From CAIKZY01 sp044345075 (GTDB lineage: Bacteria; Actinomycetota; Actinomycetes; S36-B12), in the NCBI GenBank assembly GCA_044345075.1, contig JBIJBU010000087.1, forward strand, positions 1 to 7,988: a stretch of DNA of 7,988 nucleotides. Reading direction: 5' to 3'. A model generated the notes under the pieces. The model saw nothing but the letters and a program-made list of their open reading frames with translations. It had not been told where the DNA came from and did no database searches. This document shows, in pieces, positions 5,106 through 7,988 of this stretch. A program made the translations under genes and the position numbers. How positions within the stretch are numbered: the first letter of the stretch is position 1; every line of letters begins with the position of its first letter.

Positions 5106-7862
5106 TCAGCCCGAGCCTTCCGTGTTACCGGCGTCGGCAGCCGACGGATCATCGAGGGAGTATTGATCAATAGCCTCGCGCAGTCGGTTGCGATCGAACT
5201 GACCCTGCTTGGCCAGCATCGTGAGCGCTTGAACCGTGATCGACTCGCCGTCGACCAGGAAGTGACGACGCAATGCGCCGCGAGTGTCGGACATGCCCCA
5301 GCCGTCGGTGCCCAGTGAGACGAATTCCTGCGGAACCCACTCGCGGATTTGATCCTGCACCGCGCGCATCCAGTCAGATACCGCGATCACCGGGCCTTGC
5401 CTGCCTTGCAGGCGCTCCCTGACGTAAGGAACCTGCTGCTCGGCGTCGGGGTTGAGGAAGTTGAAGCGATCTGAAGCGAGACCATCGCGGCGCAGCTCAT
5501 TCCATGAGGTCACCGACCAGACATCGGCAAATACGCCCCACTGCTCGCGCAGGAGCTCTTGAGCCTTCAGTGCCCAGTTCACGCCGACACCGCTGGCGAG
5601 CAACTGCACATGCGGTCCATCGCCCTGCGATTCACTCACCAGGTGCATGCCGCGCAGGATGCCGTCAACGTCGACGTTCTCCGGCTCGGCCGGTTGCGGA
5701 TAGGGCTCGTTGTAGATGGTGAGGTAGTAGTAGATGTCTTCGGCGTTCTCGCCATACATGCGTCGCAGACCGTCCTTGACGATGTGACCCAGCTCGTAGC
5801 CGAACGCCGGGTCGTAGGCCACGACGGCGGGGTTGGTCGCTGCGAGAAGCAGTGAGTGACCGTCTTCGTGCTGCAGCCCCTCGCCGTTGAGAGTCGTGCG
5901 ACCTGCGGTGGCGCCGAGTACGAAGCCACGAGCCATTTGATCCATGGCAGCCCAGAAGGCATCGCCGGTGCGCTGGAACCCGAACATTGAGTAGAAGATG
6001 TAAATCGGGATAACTGCTTCACCGTGAGTCGAGTACGACGTGCCGGCAGCGGTGAACGATGCGACAGAGCCTGCCTCGTTGATGCCCTCGTGCAGGATCT
6101 GCCCAGTAACGGCTTCCTTGTAGGACAGCATCAACTCACGATCCACGGAGATGTACTGCTGACCATGCGGGGAGTAGATCTTCGCGGTCGGGAACATTGC
6201 ATCCATGCCGAAGGTGCGCGCTTCGTCAGGGATGATCGGAACGAAGCGGTGCCCGATGTTTTCGTCCTTCATGAGGTCCTTGAGCAGGCGGACGAAGGCC
6301 ATCGTGGTGGCCACCGACTGCTTGCCCGAGCCGCGGCGCACGACGTCATACGTCTCGTCGCCGGGAAGGACGAGAGCCTTGGCGACATTGCGACGCGTGG
6401 GTACGGATCCGCCGAGCTTGCTGCGAGTCTTGTTCACGTATTGCATGACATCGCTGTCGGGGCCGGGGTGGAAATACGGCGGCAGATACGGATCCAGCTG
6501 CGAGTCAGGGATCGGGATCTCCATGAGATCGCGGAAGTCCTTGAGATCGTCGAGGGAGAGTTTCTTCATCTGGTGCGTGGAGTTACGGCCCTCGAAGTGC
6601 GAGCCAAGAGTCCAGCCCTTGATGGTGTGCGCCAAGATCACGGTCGGCTGACCCTTGGTGGCGTTTGCTGCCTCGTATGCGGCATACAACTTGCGGTAGT
6701 CGTGGCCGCCGCGACGCAGTGACCAGATCTCGTCATCGCTCCAGCCCTCGACCAACTTAGCCGTGCGCGGATCGCGTCCGAAGAAGTTCTCGCGCACGAA
6801 GGCGCCGCTTTCGGACTTGTATGTCTGGAAGTCGCCGTCGGGAGTGGCATTCATCAAGTTGACGAGTGCGCCGTCGCGGTCGGCGGCGAGCAGTTCGTCC
6901 CAGCGACGACCCCAGATGACCTTGATGACATTCCAGCCGGCGCCGCGGAACAGGCTTTCGAGTTCCTGGATGATCTTGCCGTTGCCGCGCACCGGACCAT
7001 CGAGTCGCTGCAAGTTGCAGTTGACGACGAAGACGAGATTGTCGAGTTCCTCGCGAGCGGCCAGGCCGATCGCACCCACGGCATCGACCTCATCGGTCTC
7101 ACCGTCGCCAAGGAAGGCCCACACCTTCTGATCGGAAGCATCCTTGATGCCGCGGTGGGTGATGTACTTGTTAAAACGGGCCTGATAGATCGCGTTCAGC
7201 GGGCCAATGCCCATCGACACGGTCGGGAACTGCCAGAACCACGGCAGCAGGCGCGGGTGCGGGTACGAGGGCAGACCGCCGCCGGGGTGCGAGACCTCCT
7301 GGCGGAAACCATCCAGTTGGTGCTCGGTGAGACGACCCTCGAGGTAAGCGCGGGCGTAGATGCCCGGGGAGGCGTGGCCCTGGAAGAAGACCTGGTCGCC
7401 GCCGCTGGGGTGATCGGGGCCGCGGAAGAAGTGATTGAAGCCCACCTCGTAGAGCGACGCCGAAGACGCGTAGCTGGAGATGTGGCCGCCGACGGAGATG
7501 CCGGGGCGCTGGGCGCGATGCACCATGATCGCGGCGTTCCAGCGGATGATCTGACGGATGCGGTGCTCGATCTCCTCATCACCGGGGAACCAAGGCTCTC
7601 GCTCCGGCGGGATCGTGTTGATGTAGTCGGTGCTGCGCAGGCTAGGCAGACCGACGTTGCGCTCCGCTGCTCGTCGCAGCAGCGAGAGCATCACGTAGCG
7701 AGCGCGGTAGTTGCCACCCTCGTTGACCAGTTGGTCGAAGGATTCCACCCATTCGGAGGTCTCATCGGGGTCGACATCGACGTACTGAGTGGGCAGACCA
7801 CCCGCGAGTAGCGGGTCGCGATCGCGTCCGGGGGCCACGTATTCCCTTTCGAAGGCCGGCAC
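5106..7862 (-). CDS. aceE: Pyruvate dehydrogenase E1 component, homodimeric type
   Basis: This 918-residue protein has the length of single-chain AceE. It decarboxylates pyruvate with thiamine diphosphate and passes the acetyl group to the lipoyl arm of E2, feeding acetyl-CoA formation. The thiamine-diphosphate motif is GDGE at 252-255, with NCN at 281-283. SVGGHISSYASSASLYEVGFNHFFRG-type substrate-channel residues lie at about 123-148. GRNSTHQMKKL (His430) matches the E. coli His407 loop. GQILHEGINE holds a probable catalytic Glu592, and GFQRTGDAFW and GLQHEDGHS follow in the C-terminal half. The GTG at 7862 is supported by GGAG (7874-7871) 8 nt upstream. A GTG at 7838 is an alternative. The sequence is closest to actinobacterial AceE. 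E2 and E3 genes are not in the window. It is the first gene of the visible block and ends 2 nt before the iron-transporter gene. The polar C-terminal tail (DDPSAADAGNTEGSG) looks disordered. Confidence 0.97.
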   Translation of the reverse strand: MPAFEREYVAPGRDRDPLLAGGLPTQYVDVDPDETSEWVESFDQLVNEGGNYRARYVMLSLLRRAAERNVGLPSLRSTDYINTIPPEREPWFPGDEEIEHRIRQIIRWNAAIMVHRAQRPGISVGGHISSYASSASLYEVGFNHFFRGPDHPSGGDQVFFQGHASPGIYARAYLEGRLTEHQLDGFRQEVSHPGGGLPSYPHPRLLPWFWQFPTVSMGIGPLNAIYQARFNKYITHRGIKDASDQKVWAFLGDGETDEVDAVGAIGLAAREELDNLVFVVNCNLQRLDGPVRGNGKIIQELESLFRGAGWNVIKVIWGRRWDELLAADRDGALVNLMNATPDGDFQTYKSESGAFVRENFFGRDPRTAKLVEGWSDDEIWSLRRGGHDYRKLYAAYEAANATKGQPTVILAHTIKGWTLGSHFEGRNSTHQMKKLSLDDLKDFRDLMEIPIPDSQLDPYLPPYFHPGPDSDVMQYVNKTRSKLGGSVPTRRNVAKALVLPGDETYDVVRRGSGKQSVATTMAFVRLLKDLMKDENIGHRFVPIIPDEARTFGMDAMFPTAKIYSPHGQQYISVDRELMLSYKEAVTGQILHEGINEAGSVASFTAAGTSYSTHGEAVIPIYIFYSMFGFQRTGDAFWAAMDQMARGFVLGATAGRTTLNGEGLQHEDGHSLLLAATNPAVVAYDPAFGYELGHIVKDGLRRMYGENAEDIYYYLTIYNEPYPQPAEPENVDVDGILRGMHLVSESQGDGPHVQLLASGVGVNWALKAQELLREQWGVFADVWSVTSWNELRRDGLASDRFNFLNPDAEQQVPYVRERLQGRQGPVIAVSDWMRAVQDQIREWVPQEFVSLGTDGWGMSDTRGALRRHFLVDGESITVQALTMLAKQGQFDRNRLREAIDQYSLDDPSAADAGNTEGSG

Positions 7863-7988
7863 TTCGGGGTCTCCGAGTGGCCGGGGGTATGGACAGGGGT
7901 GGTGCAGGGTCGAGCAAGAGCAGGACAGGGGTTACCAGTTCCCCCCAATCCTTCCACGCCACGGGTCGCCGTGCATAAAGGGGAGCGA
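7863..7988 (-). promoter_or_regulatory. Upstream region of aceE with a 10-nt direct repeat
   Basis: No gene is supported here. On the coding strand the region ends in GGAG (7874-7871), the aceE ribosome-binding site. The decamer GGACAGGGGT occurs twice on the plus strand, at 7891-7900 and 7923-7932, spaced 32 nt start to start (about three helical turns). A TTGCTC box (7916-7911) with CATACC further downstream is a weak promoter resemblance only. A promoter is expected here or just outside the window, but I cannot fix its position. Confidence 0.4.

Noticed and set aside
6024..6722. Plus-strand open frame of 232 codons opposite aceE
   Set aside because: It is opposite conserved AceE sequence including catalytic segments, and shows no family resemblance. 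Long antisense frames are common in GC-rich DNA.
7155..7811. Plus-strand open frame of 218 codons opposite the aceE 5' half
   Set aside because: Same reasoning: it covers the conserved AceE substrate-channel region on the other strand and has no domain signature.
7762..7962. Small minus-strand frames starting at 7962 or 7957 before aceE
   Set aside because: They overlap the aceE 5' end in another frame and have proline/arginine-rich translations without recognisable features. They probably fill upstream non-coding DNA by chance.

Overview
The window reads as one long block of genes on the minus strand from a GC-rich actinobacterium. The placement rests on three things: a single-chain, homodimer-type pyruvate dehydrogenase E1 (AceE) with Streptomyces-like segments; a PucR-type regulator resembling Streptomyces FasR; and the actinobacterial type II fatty-acid-synthesis order fabD-fabH-acpP-fabF directly after it. 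The FabH N-terminus also resembles the Streptomyces enzyme. I cannot place it below class level.

Layout in transcription order (right to left): a 126-nt upstream region (7863-7988); aceE (7862-5106); an erythrin/VIT1-family membrane iron-transport protein (5103-3952); a FasR-like regulator (3949-2810); a 72-nt gap bordered by a perfect 17-bp palindrome that covers the fasR stop codon; fabD (2737-1538); fabH (1541-537, overlapping fabD by GTGA); a 48-nt gap; acpP (488-252); a 144-nt intergenic region with a strong hairpin and about three tandem repeats; and the first 35 codons of fabF, cut by the window edge. aceE, the iron transporter and fasR are separated by only 2 nt each, so they are probably co-transcribed and translationally coupled. 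No convincing plus-strand gene, RNA gene, mobile element or CRISPR array was seen.

The metabolic logic is clear. AceE starts conversion of pyruvate to acetyl-CoA. FabD loads malonyl units onto the acyl carrier protein AcpP, FabH starts chains by condensing acyl-CoA with malonyl-ACP, and FabF elongates them. FasR-type proteins activate the fabDHPF operon in Streptomyces. Here the regulator sits between the acetyl-CoA-making gene and the acetyl-CoA-consuming genes.

The two least ordinary items are: (1) FabD carries an extra C-terminal domain of about 70 residues with a biotinyl/lipoyl-carrier fold pattern, but with arginine where the modified lysine should be; (2) an iron exporter/storage-type protein is wedged between aceE and fasR. 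The palindrome before fabD and the repeat/hairpin region before fabF are the best regulatory candidates.
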